64,000 nt of DNA from Candidatus Woesearchaeota archaeon (GCA_023264635.1 JAHFLT010000003.1:8293-72292); one strand, 5' to 3'; positions 33,626 through 41,572 are shown, counted from the stretch's first letter. Numbers and translations: made by a program. Notes: generated by a model from the sequence alone, not told the origin.

Positions 33626-34342
33626 TTACTTTTTCGCATGCATCCACATAAAATCAAAATAGCTTTTGAATGTTGCATAAACTTTTTCATTCTCAATAAG
33701 AATTGCTTCTGGCTTCTCTTCCCACATAAAGATGGAAACTTTGCCGTTATAGATATTGATAGTAGCAGGTGATACTGCCGAGGGGAGATACTTATAGTCA
33801 GTATATTTTGATTTCTTTGGGGGTACCCTTCCTTCACGGATAATTACTTTTGCCTTTAACCCTTTGTCTTCCTTTTGTTTAATGAAAGATGGCGCGTAGT
33901 AAGGCATCTTTTCCCTGAATTTTCCTTCTGAGCCGATGACGTAGTATTCCTTACCTGCACTATCTAAAATATCCTGAAAAAGTGTCTTGAGTCCTTTATA
34001 TCCCTGAAAGAGGACTACTTTTTTCTTTTCCTTTGCAACAGCGTGTTGCTCACGGAGCAAGGGGATTATCTTATTTGCAAGTTCTTCCTTTTCCTTAAAG
34101 TAGTCAACAATCTTCTTTGGGTCAGCAGAAACATAGATTGTTCTCTTGTTTTCGTAGAGCGTGGAGACAATGCCCCGCTCAATAAGCTGTTTTAATGCAT
34201 TATACGTGCTTGACCTATCCATGCTCGCTTCTTTTGCTATTCTGCCAGCAAATGATGGGCCGAGTCTGATAAGGGTGATATAGACTTTTGCTTCATTGCC
34301 ACTGAATCCTAACCTTTCAAGATCAACAAGATAATCTGCCAT
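33626..34342 (-). CDS. TrmB-family transcriptional regulator
   Basis: 238 residues: TrmB winged helix at the N-terminus (LERLGFSGNEAKVYITLIRLG, then RSSTYNALKQLIERGIVSTL), a helical linker, and a PLD-like regulatory half (residues 110-238). A CTTTAAATAAA TATA box on the minus strand is 26 nt before ATG 34342 (leaderless). The inverted repeat at 34379-34400 lies between this promoter and that of the divergent phosphatase gene. This suggests it regulates both itself and the island cassettes carrying the same repeat. It ends 2 bp from tRNA-Glu. Confidence 0.85.
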   Translation of the reverse strand: MADYLVDLERLGFSGNEAKVYITLIRLGPSFAGRIAKEASMDRSSTYNALKQLIERGIVSTLYENKRTIYVSADPKKIVDYFKEKEELANKIIPLLREQHAVAKEKKKVVLFQGYKGLKTLFQDILDSAGKEYYVIGSEGKFREKMPYYAPSFIKQKEDKGLKAKVIIREGRVPPKKSKYTDYKYLPSAVSPATINIYNGKVSIFMWEEKPEAILIENEKVYATFKSYFDFMWMHAKK

Positions 34343-34378
34343 TGCTTTTTGGGAGGTATTATTTTATTTAAAGCTTTC

Positions 34379-34400
34379 TGTTGTAGATAAATCTTCAACA
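34379..34400. promoter_or_regulatory. Conserved inverted repeat, cassette 1
   Basis: TGTTGTAGA-TAAA-TCTTCAACA, 9-bp arms with one mismatch, followed at once by the TATA-like TGTTTACATA (34403-34412). The same arrangement stands before the paralogous genes at 36006 and 37432. Here it lies between two divergent promoters. Confidence 0.65.
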
Positions 34401-34460
34401 AATGTTTACATAGAAGTTGCTGTTTTCTGCCCATGGCGACACACGCCGGAGGAAAACAAG

Positions 34461-34817
34461 ATGACAAAAACACTGGAAGAACTAGCTGCGGTCGAACTGC
34501 CAACACTTGGCACTTACAAGTTCATCGTAGCTGAAATAAGTGACGGAAAGAGCATCAAAGCAGTCTTAGTCGGAAGCCCAAAATACGGCTACCATGCAGA
34601 TATAGCAAGTGCCTACAGCAGACACCTGCCAGACGGAGTACAAATGGGCTACCCTAGCGGAGGCGGTAGAATACGAGTCACTGACAAACTACTCTACGCC
34701 TACGGCTACAGCGGCAGCTACGGAATCGCACCACAAGAAACAGTACAGAAACTGCTCGAAGACTACGCAAAAAACAAGGGCCTCGAAGTGAAAGTAGAAA
34801 TGGGAACAGGGTACTGA
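34461..34817 (+). CDS. Janus/PHPT1-like phosphohistidine phosphatase, copy 1
   Basis: 118 residues aligning with 14-kDa phosphohistidine phosphatase/Janus proteins: LAAVELPTLGTYKFIVAEI (Lys20 equals human Lys21), GYHADIASAY with the catalytic His45 (human His53), GGGRIRV (Arg70, human Arg78), LYAYGYSGSYGIAPQETV and a C-terminal Y...EVKVEMGTGY. This family removes phosphate from His or Lys in proteins. ATG 34461 follows GGAGG at 34448-34452; an upstream ATG (34434) is out of frame here, which settles the start for all three copies. The family is mainly eukaryotic. Confidence 0.8.
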   Translation: MTKTLEELAAVELPTLGTYKFIVAEISDGKSIKAVLVGSPKYGYHADIASAYSRHLPDGVQMGYPSGGGRIRVTDKLLYAYGYSGSYGIAPQETVQKLLEDYAKNKGLEVKVEMGTGY

Positions 34818-34829
34818 ACTAACCGAAAA

Positions 34830-34872
34830 CAGAACAACGAGCACGGCGCGATGATGCAACGCGAAGGGAGGT
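34830..34872 (+). repeat. Shared leader module upstream of the gene at 34881
   Basis: CAGAACAACGAGCACGGCGC followed by a diverged part ending in GGGAGGT. It matches the modules at 36396-36439 and 38021-38059, although the gene that follows here is unrelated to the two that follow there. Confidence 0.6.
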
Positions 34873-34880
34873 GAGAAAAA

Positions 34881-35378
34881 ATGAAAACAGACAAAACACT
34901 GGAAGAGAAAATTAAGGAGATAGATGCAAAAATGCCAGGATTCAGCGAAATGGTGAAATCCTCCAGGACTATCTGCCCAGATAAATCTTGTGAGCATATA
35001 GAAGGGAGTGGAGTCCTAGATGTAGAATATACAGAGACAGGAAACCATCATGTCGCAGTTGCTCTCCAAGAATATTATCTTTATGGCAAAAGAGAAACTC
35101 ACATCGGTCGGTTTAACGGTATCTACTACTGCCAAAAAGACAAGACAGACATAAATTTCAAAAGGACGGAGACTGTAACCATAGATAATTGGGTTTGCCC
35201 AGAAGAAGAAATGTACCATCGCTTGCTGCAATACGAGTACATTTATCTTAAGATTTTGACAAGTAGTGGAGACGAATCTACAAAGATAGCATATATAAAG
35301 TGGCTTAACGAGAATGGCATAGAAGGGTACAAACAAACATGTATATTAGAGGATGATTATAGTATGAGCAACAAATAA
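34881..35378 (+). CDS. Hypothetical island protein
   Basis: 165 residues, soluble, with scattered Cys (CPDKSCEH, YYCQKD, WVCPEE) but no clear metal motif. Unrelated to known families as far as I can see. It sits in the place that the Cys-rich paralogues occupy in the other two cassettes and uses the same leader module and a GGGAGGTGAG ribosome binding site. Its 3' end overlaps the convergent membrane gene by 33 nt. Confidence 0.6.
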   Translation: MKTDKTLEEKIKEIDAKMPGFSEMVKSSRTICPDKSCEHIEGSGVLDVEYTETGNHHVAVALQEYYLYGKRETHIGRFNGIYYCQKDKTDINFKRTETVTIDNWVCPEEEMYHRLLQYEYIYLKILTSSGDESTKIAYIKWLNENGIEGYKQTCILEDDYSMSNK

Positions 35379-35879
35379 CACCGCACTCACAAGCACAGAG
35401 ACCACCAGCGTCCAACCAGCTATCTTGAGCACTTTGAATTTGTAGGGAATTATATTCGTTGCAAGGGAATAAATCTGGTTTGCATACGCAAGTCCTATCC
35501 GCTTTTCATCGTAAGGCAAGTTCTTGAGGTACTCTACATATTCTTTACGTGAGTAATGTTCTAGTATATTCTTGTAATAAAAAATATCTTCCCTCAATCG
35601 CTCTTTCTGCGAAAAGTAACGGAGCTTTGGTAAGACAATAGCCATCGATGCAATAAAAGAGAGAAAACTGCCTACCAGCAAGACGTACCATGCTGCTCTG
35701 ATGGGAAAAGGATATGCAATGAAATCTCCAGAGAGAATTTTGTTCAGCACAAAGAACAAGATAAGTGTTGATGCGCCAAAAAGAAAGTTCGTCTTGGATG
35801 TAAGATGATCATCTATCTGTACGTTGAACTGTAGGATAGTATGCCAGATGCGTCCATCGAAGTTACCTCTTTTTGACAT
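35346..35879 (-). CDS. Pycsar effector-like (DUF5706/PycTM) membrane protein
   Basis: 177 residues with three or four membrane helices (about 31-50, 60-84, 153-176) around a helical domain. The order TSKTNFLFGASTLILFF, then FYKNILEHYSRKEYVEYL, then YANQIYSLATNIIPYKFKVLKIAGW matches the PycTM/DUF5706 pattern of Pycsar antiviral membrane effectors. No cyclase gene (PycC) is adjacent, so a complete Pycsar system is not shown. Strand opposite to the cassettes, inserted between copies 1 and 2. Confidence 0.5.
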   Translation of the reverse strand: MSKRGNFDGRIWHTILQFNVQIDDHLTSKTNFLFGASTLILFFVLNKILSGDFIAYPFPIRAAWYVLLVGSFLSFIASMAIVLPKLRYFSQKERLREDIFYYKNILEHYSRKEYVEYLKNLPYDEKRIGLAYANQIYSLATNIIPYKFKVLKIAGWTLVVSVLVSAVLFVAHTIIIL

Positions 35880-35924
35880 ACAATCTCCTTGGTTTTTGTT
35901 GTTTTTATAGTTTGCTCTAATAAA

Positions 35925-35946
35925 TGTTGTAGAATTATCATCAACA
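35925..35946. promoter_or_regulatory. Conserved inverted repeat, cassette 2
   Basis: TGTTGTAGA-ATTA-TCATCAACA followed by AATGTTTACATAG, as in cassette 1. Two arm mismatches. Confidence 0.6.
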
Positions 35947-36005
35947 AATGTTTACATAGAAGTTGCTGTTTTCTGCCCATGGTGACACACGCCGGAGGAA
36001 ACACA

Positions 36006-36362
36006 ATGGCAAAAACACTGGAAGAAATAGCCGCGGTCAAACTGCCAAGGCGTGGTTTCAGCAAGTTCATCGTGGCTGAAATAAGTGATGGACTGAGCGC
36101 CAAAGAGGTCTTAGTCGGACTCGTAGATCACGACTACCACGCAGATATAGCAGACGCCTACAGCTGCATACTACCAAAAGGGATAAGAATAAGCGACCTA
36201 CTCGGGGGCGGCAGAACACAACTAACTGACAAAACAATCTACGCCTACGGCTACAGCGACAACTACAGAACAGCACCACAAGAAACTGTACAGAAACTGC
36301 TCGATGACTACGCAAAGGGCAAGGGCCTCGAACTAAAAGTAGAAATGGGAATAGGATACTAA
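36006..36362 (+). CDS. Janus/PHPT1-like phosphohistidine phosphatase, copy 2
   Basis: 118 residues, close paralogue of the copy at 34461: KFIVAEISDGLSAKEVL, DYHADIADAY (catalytic His kept), GGGRTQLTDKTIYAYGYSDNY and the EMGIGY end. Start chosen by the CGCCGGAGGAAACACAATG context shared by all three copies. The leader from the inverted repeat to the ATG is nearly identical to copy 1, so the whole promoter-gene unit was duplicated. Confidence 0.78.
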   Translation: MAKTLEEIAAVKLPRRGFSKFIVAEISDGLSAKEVLVGLVDHDYHADIADAYSCILPKGIRISDLLGGGRTQLTDKTIYAYGYSDNYRTAPQETVQKLLDDYAKGKGLELKVEMGIGY

Positions 36363-36395
36363 ATCTACAAAAAAAAAACAGCTACATGCAATATG

Positions 36396-36439
36396 CAGAA
36401 CAACGAGCACGACACGGTGGCACAACACGAATAGAGGTA
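36396..36439 (+). repeat. Shared leader module upstream of the gene at 36445
   Basis: CAGAACAACGAGCACGACAC ... AATAGAGGTAC, the same module as at 34830 and 38021. Confidence 0.6.
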
Positions 36440-36444
36440 CAAAA

Positions 36445-36747
36445 ATGAAAAACAAATACGGGAAACAAGAACTGGAAAAAAGAATAAACGATTGGAAAGT
36501 GCAGGGCAAAAAAGAAAGTGAAATAACCTGGGGAATGCTTAACGACGGCTTTCAAAGTCTCTCAGGAATACCGGACGACTTTTGCTCTGCAGAGGACCCA
36601 GCAGACAGAATAGAACTCTGGGGGAAATATAAACAATCTCTACCAAAGAGATGTCATTATGACTGCGGTGGCGTCTGCTATCTCTGTAGACAAAATAACA
36701 CGAACGAGACATATGCGGACAGCGATGATCGGCTGTACAAAGACTAA
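36445..36747 (+). CDS. Cys-rich small island protein, paralogue 1
   Basis: 100 residues. The N-terminal 60 are nearly identical to the protein at 38064 (KQELEKRINDWKV, KKESEITWGM, SLSGIPDDF). The C-terminal part is Cys-rich (RCHYDCGGVCYLCRQ), a probable metal-binding knuckle. No known family. It follows a phosphatase copy, as its paralogue does, suggesting a functional pair. The 3' ends differ most. Confidence 0.65.
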   Translation: MKNKYGKQELEKRINDWKVQGKKESEITWGMLNDGFQSLSGIPDDFCSAEDPADRIELWGKYKQSLPKRCHYDCGGVCYLCRQNNTNETYADSDDRLYKD

Positions 36748-36818
36748 GCAGGGGAGCCTCAGCTTCCTGTGCTTTTGCTTTCGATAAGATTTATAAAAAC
36801 AACCGCTCTCTAGGGAGT

Positions 36819-37103
36819 ATGAAAGAACTTATTTTAACTTGCACAATTAAGAAAGAAGTACGAGGTGGATACTCAGCCCTCTGCCCGGAGCTTGATGTGG
36901 CTAGCCGTGGAGACACAATTGAAGAGGCAAAGAAAAATCTCCAGGAAGCTGTTGCAGGACATCTTAAAACTGCACAACAAGAAGGATTATTGAGTGATAT
37001 TCTTGAGGGTTTGGGAATCAGCAAGAAAGATATTACATCAAAAGTAGATCACATCACTGTTCCTTCCTTCTCTTCTGCATTAGCAGTGCATTTACCTATT
37101 TAG
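36819..37103 (+). CDS. hicB: HicB-like antitoxin
   Basis: 94 residues of the HicB fold: LTCTIKKEVRGGYSALCPELDVASRGDTIEEAKKNLQEAV (the GGY/CPELD/G-T-EEA pattern). No clear C-terminal DNA-binding helix-turn-helix. It neutralises HicA by direct binding. TATA TTTATAAAA (36790-36798) predicts a leaderless mRNA at ATG 36819. HicA starts at the base after the HicB stop. The pair interrupts the series of phosphatase cassettes. Confidence 0.85.
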   Translation: MKELILTCTIKKEVRGGYSALCPELDVASRGDTIEEAKKNLQEAVAGHLKTAQQEGLLSDILEGLGISKKDITSKVDHITVPSFSSALAVHLPI

Positions 37104-37340
37104 ATGCCTAAACTCCCTATTCTCACTGGAAGAGAAATCATTCGAATTTTAGTGAGATTGGGTTTCGAACGAAGAAATCAAACCAGATCTCACGTTCATC
37201 TTGTTGGTATAAATAAAGAAGGCAGAAAATGTCTTGTTACTGTACCTGACCATAGAAACAAGGAAATCCCTGATGGGACATTGTTGAGCATTTTAAGACA
37301 AGCTGGTTTGTCAAGAGAAGAGTTTTGTAATTCTTTGTGA
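37104..37340 (+). CDS. hicA: HicA-like mRNA interferase toxin
   Basis: 78 residues of the double-stranded RNA-binding-like HicA fold: LTGREIIRILVRLGFERRNQTRSHVHL, with the catalytic His in RSHVHL, then VPDHRNKEIPDGTLLSILRQAG. It cleaves mRNA; controlled by HicB. Directly adjacent to hicB. It is followed 10 bp later by the third conserved inverted repeat. Confidence 0.87.
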   Translation: MPKLPILTGREIIRILVRLGFERRNQTRSHVHLVGINKEGRKCLVTVPDHRNKEIPDGTLLSILRQAGLSREEFCNSL

Positions 37341-37350
37341 TAATATCTTC

Positions 37351-37372
37351 TGTTGTAGAATTATCTTCAACA
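37351..37372. promoter_or_regulatory. Conserved inverted repeat, cassette 3
   Basis: TGTTGTAGA-ATTA-TCTTCAACA followed by AATATTTAGATAG. One arm mismatch, as in cassette 1. Confidence 0.62.
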
Positions 37373-37431
37373 AATATTTAGATAGAAGTTGCTGTTTCCT
37401 ACCCATGGCAATACACGCCGGAGGAAACACA

Positions 37432-37800
37432 ATGATAAAAACACTGGAAGAACTAGCTGCGGTCGAACTGCCAACACTTGGCACTTACAAGTTCATCGTA
37501 GCTGAAATAAGTGATGAAAGTGATGAAGGGAACACCAAAACGGTCTTATTCGGATTCTTAGGGTTCCCCTTCGACGCAGCAGAGATAGCACATGCCTACC
37601 GCAGAACGCTACCAGAAGGGATAAGAATAAAAGACATACTCGGAGGCGGTAGCATACAAGTCACTGACAAAACAATCTACGCCTACGGCCGCAGCTACAA
37701 CTACGGAATAGCACGACAAGACATAGTAGAGAAACTGCTCCAAGACTACGCAAAGGACAAGAACCTTGAAGTAAAAGTAGAAATGGGAACAGGATACTAA
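37432..37800 (+). CDS. Janus/PHPT1-like protein, copy 3, catalytic His lost
   Basis: 122 residues, paralogue of the copies at 34461 and 36006, with the Lys (KFIVAEI), GGGSI (Arg changed to Ser), TIYAYGRSYNYG and EMGTGY segments. The segment YHADIAxAY of the other copies reads FDAAEIAHAY, so the catalytic His is replaced by Ala. It also has a small insertion after EISD. It is probably not a phosphatase any more. It may bind phosphohistidine or phospholysine, or act as a decoy. Confidence 0.75.
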   Translation: MIKTLEELAAVELPTLGTYKFIVAEISDESDEGNTKTVLFGFLGFPFDAAEIAHAYRRTLPEGIRIKDILGGGSIQVTDKTIYAYGRSYNYGIARQDIVEKLLQDYAKDKNLEVKVEMGTGY

Positions 37801-37819
37801 AAACCAGAGGAAGAAAAAA

Positions 37820-38008
37820 ATGGCAACAAACATAGAAGAAGTATTAGAATACTATGATCCAAATGAAGCTTTTGAAAGAGTGATAATGCGACGAATTGAC
37901 AAAAAAAAAGAGGAAGAAAGAAACTGGTATAGACGCTGGCATGAAATCGAAATTGAAAAGGAATGTCCTTCAAGAGAGCGCAAAGACTACGACAACGACT
38001 ACAACTAA
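37820..38008 (+). CDS. Small charged island protein
   Basis: 62 residues, very hydrophilic (KKKEEERNWYRRWHEIEIEKE). Preceded by an AGAGGAAG ribosome binding site 8 nt before the ATG. It lies between the third phosphatase paralogue and the second Cys-rich paralogue, without a counterpart in the other cassettes. No family recognised. Confidence 0.5.
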   Translation: MATNIEEVLEYYDPNEAFERVIMRRIDKKKEEERNWYRRWHEIEIEKECPSRERKDYDNDYN

Positions 38009-38020
38009 GCAGCAAGTGGT

Positions 38021-38059
38021 AACGAGCACGACACGGTGGGACAACACGAATGGAGGTAC
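38021..38059 (+). repeat. Shared leader module upstream of the gene at 38064
   Basis: AACGAGCACGACACGGTGGG ... AATGGAGGTAC, third copy of the module at 34830 and 36396. Confidence 0.6.
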
Positions 38060-38063
38060 AAAA

Positions 38064-38324
38064 ATGAAAAACAAAGATGGGAAACAAGAACTTGAGAAAA
38101 GAATAAACGATTGGAAAGTGAAAGGCAAAAAGGAAAGCGAAATAACATGGGGAATGATCAATGACGACTTCAAAAGTCTCTCTGGAATACCAGATGACTT
38201 TTACTCTGCAGAAGACTCGGAAGACAGGATAAAACTCTGGAACCAATACAAACCTGCCCCAACAAAGAAAGGATGCTGCGGTGGTGGAGACTGCTTCCTC
38301 TGCGACCCGACTTATAAAGACTAA
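38064..38324 (+). CDS. Cys-rich small island protein, paralogue 2
   Basis: 86 residues. The first 60 match the protein at 36445 almost residue for residue; the tail KKGCCGGGDCFLCD keeps the Cys cluster in a shorter form. Start 38064 is set by the shared GAGGTACAAAAATGAAAAAC context. A longer in-frame extension from 37896 runs through the leader module and the neighbouring gene and is not credible. Confidence 0.65.
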   Translation: MKNKDGKQELEKRINDWKVKGKKESEITWGMINDDFKSLSGIPDDFYSAEDSEDRIKLWNQYKPAPTKKGCCGGGDCFLCDPTYKD

Positions 38325-38401
38325 TGACAAAAAAAACCTGAGGGCTTACCATGGAGCATAACTACACCATTTAAGTATCCCCTATTTCACTTATACAGAC
38401 T

Positions 38402-39850
38402 ATGTTCACTGAAGCAATGACATATCTCCAAACGGCAGGGAATAATTATGTCCTGACGAGCTTTGTTTTTCTTCGACTTTTGGGGTTTGTCTACTTCATT
38501 GCATTTATTTCACTAGCAACGCAAGTATTACCCCTTATCGGAGAAAAAGGGTTGACACCAGCAAAGAGCATTCTTGTTACATCATCGAAACTGCATGCAT
38601 TCTTTTCTTCTCCGACAATATTCTGGTTTCATCTGTCAGATAATGCCTTGCTTATCGGCGCCTGGTTGGGCATTATCCTATCCTTTATTGTTATGGTCGG
38701 GTATGCCAATGTTCCTATCCTCCTTGTCCTGTGGCTGCTCTACATGAGCTATGTTACTATAGGTCAGCTGTGGTATTCATTCGGATGGGAACTTCAGCTT
38801 CTTGAAACCGGGTTTCTTAGTATGTTTCTTGTGCCTTTACTTGATGTTGACCAAGCGTATGCGCCACCTATCATTGTAGTGTGGTTATTCAGATGGCTTG
38901 CATTTCGTATATACCTTGGTGCAGGACTTATTAAAATCCGTGGAGACTCATGCTGGCGCGATTTAACATGTCTTTATTATCATTACGAAACGCAACCACT
39001 TCCTAATCCATTGAGCAGGTGGCTTCATTTTATGCCTAAATGGTTTCATCAAGCTGGTGTCTTGTTTAATCATTTTGTAGAACTTATCGTACCATGGTTT
39101 GTCTTCGCACCAGTAAGACAATTGGCAGGGTTTCTCATGATATTCTTTCAAGGTATCCTGATGACCTCAGGTAATCTTTCATTTCTTAACGTGCTCACTA
39201 TCCTGCCTTGCATTTTTTATTTTGACGATGATACTATCCGCTTATGGGCCTCATGGATGCCAAAAGAAATGTCAAGAATAGAAACCTCCTTTTTTGCAAG
39301 TTACCTGACAATAGGATTATTGCTTTTCATCGCATATTTGAGTGTTCCAGTGATAATCAACCTTCTTTCGAGCAGGCAGATTATGAATACTTCTTTCACC
39401 AATTTTCATCTTGTAAACACATATGGTGCTTTCGGCTCTATCGGAAAAGAAAGGTATGAACTGATTATCGAAGGGACTACTGATGCAAAAATAACGTCAC
39501 GGACAAAATGGACGCCTTACGATTTCAAGGCAAAACCAGGTGATGTTGATCGCTCCCTGCCCATTATCGCCCCTTACCAGCCACGACTTGACTGGCAGAT
39601 ATGGTTTGCAGCAATGGGGGGCCCTGAATATTCACCATGGGTTCTACTCTTCATTCACAAACTCTTAGAAAATGATGAAGGAACTTTAAGCTTGTTGGCA
39701 AACAATCCTTTTTCCGAGAAGCCTCCGAGATATATTCGTGTCCAGCATTATAAATATCACTTCATTCCACCGTGGAAGAAAGGTGTCTGGGAAAGAGAAT
39801 ACATCGGAACGTGGTTACCCCCATTGTCTAAGAAGGAACTCTATAAATGA
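38402..39850 (+). CDS. Lipase maturation factor (LMF1)-like membrane protein
   Basis: 482 residues with about eight membrane helices. The pattern SYVTIGQLWYSFGWELQLLETGFL, FRIYLGAGLIKIRGDSCWRDLTCL and HYETQPLPNPLSRWLHFMP is that of LMF1/HTTM-related proteins, which in animals mature lipases in the ER. The soluble C-terminus (PYQPRLDWQIWFAAMG, HYKYHFIPPWKKG) also fits the family. Archaeal function unknown. A TATA-like ATTTAAGTAT (38370-38379) precedes the ATG at 38402 by about 27 nt. Confidence 0.85.
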   Translation: MFTEAMTYLQTAGNNYVLTSFVFLRLLGFVYFIAFISLATQVLPLIGEKGLTPAKSILVTSSKLHAFFSSPTIFWFHLSDNALLIGAWLGIILSFIVMVGYANVPILLVLWLLYMSYVTIGQLWYSFGWELQLLETGFLSMFLVPLLDVDQAYAPPIIVVWLFRWLAFRIYLGAGLIKIRGDSCWRDLTCLYYHYETQPLPNPLSRWLHFMPKWFHQAGVLFNHFVELIVPWFVFAPVRQLAGFLMIFFQGILMTSGNLSFLNVLTILPCIFYFDDDTIRLWASWMPKEMSRIETSFFASYLTIGLLLFIAYLSVPVIINLLSSRQIMNTSFTNFHLVNTYGAFGSIGKERYELIIEGTTDAKITSRTKWTPYDFKAKPGDVDRSLPIIAPYQPRLDWQIWFAAMGGPEYSPWVLLFIHKLLENDEGTLSLLANNPFSEKPPRYIRVQHYKYHFIPPWKKGVWEREYIGTWLPPLSKKELYK

Positions 39851-40116
39851 ACGTAATCAGGATACAACTGATGCTTCTGCACGAGAACGTACATGAGTGG
39901 CTTAAGGGATTCTGTTTGTCTGATTGAAATCTTGATACAAACGATCCACGTAATGCATAATGGTTTACCATAGCTATTCCTCTTAGTATATTCCCAAAAA
40001 TGATTTTATATACCTATTTGCGTGAATAAAAAAGCCATATCACTAAATAAGAACCAAAACCTTAATAAACCAAAAATGTGTTTATAATAAAAAAAACAAA
40101 AAATGGGTGGTATTAC

Positions 40117-41571
40117 ATGAAAAAAATATTCATCAACGTAATGGTTTTATTGTTTCTTGTCAGCGCAGTGAGTGCTGTATCTCTGACAGTCACTTCTGAT
40201 CCAGATGGTGCATCTGTTTATGTCAATAATGCATTACGGGGAACGACTCCACTCACCATAGATATATCACCTATGAAAACAGCAATCAAAGTGACATTGA
40301 GAGATTACAAAGATGTAACAAAAGTGGTGGTTGCTGGGGAGCGTACGACGCACTTTGTTCTTGCACCGCTGAAGGAAGATAAAAGCAGAACAAACAGTAT
40401 TCGTATAGAGTCAGAACCAAGCAGTGCTGAGGTGTATGTTAATGGTGTACTCAAAGGCACAACGCCAAGAGTCCTTGATCACTTAGTAATTGGTAAAGAT
40501 TATACCATTCAGGTGTTAAAAAAGGGGTATCACGAATATATGGCTACAATGCAAGCTGGCAATAATATCATGGCGAAGTTGGCACCTTTGGTCATTGGAG
40601 AAGAAGAGAAACCTATAGAACGAGAAACAAAGAAAGAGAGGCATTTTGGAAAGATTAAGCAAGCTACACCAACAACAGAAGAACTTTCTTTCGGCATGTT
40701 TTCAATCACATCGCAACCAGCTGGTGCGAATGTATATGTTGACGGAGTGCTTATTGGTAAAGCGCCAGTGAGCACCAAGGTGATAAGTGTCCAACTTCAT
40801 GAGATTAAGGTTACCATGGACGGATACCATGATTATTCCGCGAGAAAGAGCGTTGACCCAGAAGAAACAGAAACAATAAATGCTATACTTGTGGCTATGC
40901 CGACAAAAGTGCAGACGGGTGATCTTTATGTAACATCAAATCCTACTGGGGCAGAAGTATTCGTAGACAAGATAGATAAGGGCATTACTCCACTCACTAT
41001 TCATGGATTGCGGGCAGGGGATCATATTATCAAAATAGCGAAATCAGGCTACAAAGATTATGTATCTACTAAAGGAGTAAGCCCCAATAGAGTTATTAAT
41101 ATAGGCGCAAACTTGATGCCAAAACGAGGCGGCACATCTGGAGGGAGTGTGTTAGTAAAAGCATCACAAGAGGGGGCATCTGTCTATATAGATGATGTGC
41201 TTAAAGGTGAAACTCCACTGGTGTTGTCTTTGGACGCTGGATCATACAAGGTAACCGTAAAAAAGGATGGCTTCAATGATTTCCCAGTAATAGTAAAGGT
41301 CACCGGCAACAAGATAGTCAATATCATGGCAAAACTTGTTGCAGTGCCTGTTAAGGTTGGTAAAGGAAACATTAACGTTAAATCCATACCGCTGCGTGCA
41401 CAGGTGTTTGTCAATGGAGAACTCAAAGGAATCACGCCACTGACGTTACCTAGCGTGCCTGTCGGGCAGTATGACATTAAGGTGTCAATGGATGGATACG
41501 ATGATTATACCACAACAGTTGCTGTAGATTTAAGTAAAACAGCTAATGTGTGGGCAACGTTGAAGAAGTAG
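40117..41571 (+). CDS. Exported six-PEGA-repeat surface protein
   Basis: 484 residues: signal peptide (FINVMVLLFLVSAVSA), then six PEGA repeats of about 70 residues. Each has a core like ITSQPAGANVYVDGVLIGKAP and HEIKVTMDGYHDY (first residues near 20, 97, 195, 270, 345 and 420). PEGA domains are found in archaeal and bacterial surface proteins. ATG 40117 is preferred to the upstream in-frame start at 40078 because it is preceded by GGGTGG and begins the signal peptide. A TTTTATATA box at about 40004-40012 implies a leader of about 80 nt. Confidence 0.85.
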   Translation: MKKIFINVMVLLFLVSAVSAVSLTVTSDPDGASVYVNNALRGTTPLTIDISPMKTAIKVTLRDYKDVTKVVVAGERTTHFVLAPLKEDKSRTNSIRIESEPSSAEVYVNGVLKGTTPRVLDHLVIGKDYTIQVLKKGYHEYMATMQAGNNIMAKLAPLVIGEEEKPIERETKKERHFGKIKQATPTTEELSFGMFSITSQPAGANVYVDGVLIGKAPVSTKVISVQLHEIKVTMDGYHDYSARKSVDPEETETINAILVAMPTKVQTGDLYVTSNPTGAEVFVDKIDKGITPLTIHGLRAGDHIIKIAKSGYKDYVSTKGVSPNRVINIGANLMPKRGGTSGGSVLVKASQEGASVYIDDVLKGETPLVLSLDAGSYKVTVKKDGFNDFPVIVKVTGNKIVNIMAKLVAVPVKVGKGNINVKSIPLRAQVFVNGELKGITPLTLPSVPVGQYDIKVSMDGYDDYTTTVAVDLSKTANVWATLKK

Positions 41572-41572
41572 C

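Noticed and set aside
33397-33837. 146-codon minus-strand frame across the tRNA-Glu intron
   Set aside because: It overlaps the tRNA exons and the TrmB gene in a different frame and has no family resemblance.
34434-34460. Upstream ATG (ATGGCGACACACG) as start of the first PHPT1-like gene
   Set aside because: It is in frame in copies 2 and 3 but out of frame in copy 1, while the GGAGG plus inner ATG is kept in all three.
37896-38063. N-terminal extension of the second Cys-rich island protein
   Set aside because: It covers the neighbouring small gene in another frame and the leader module; the paralogue at 36445 starts at the equivalent of 38064.
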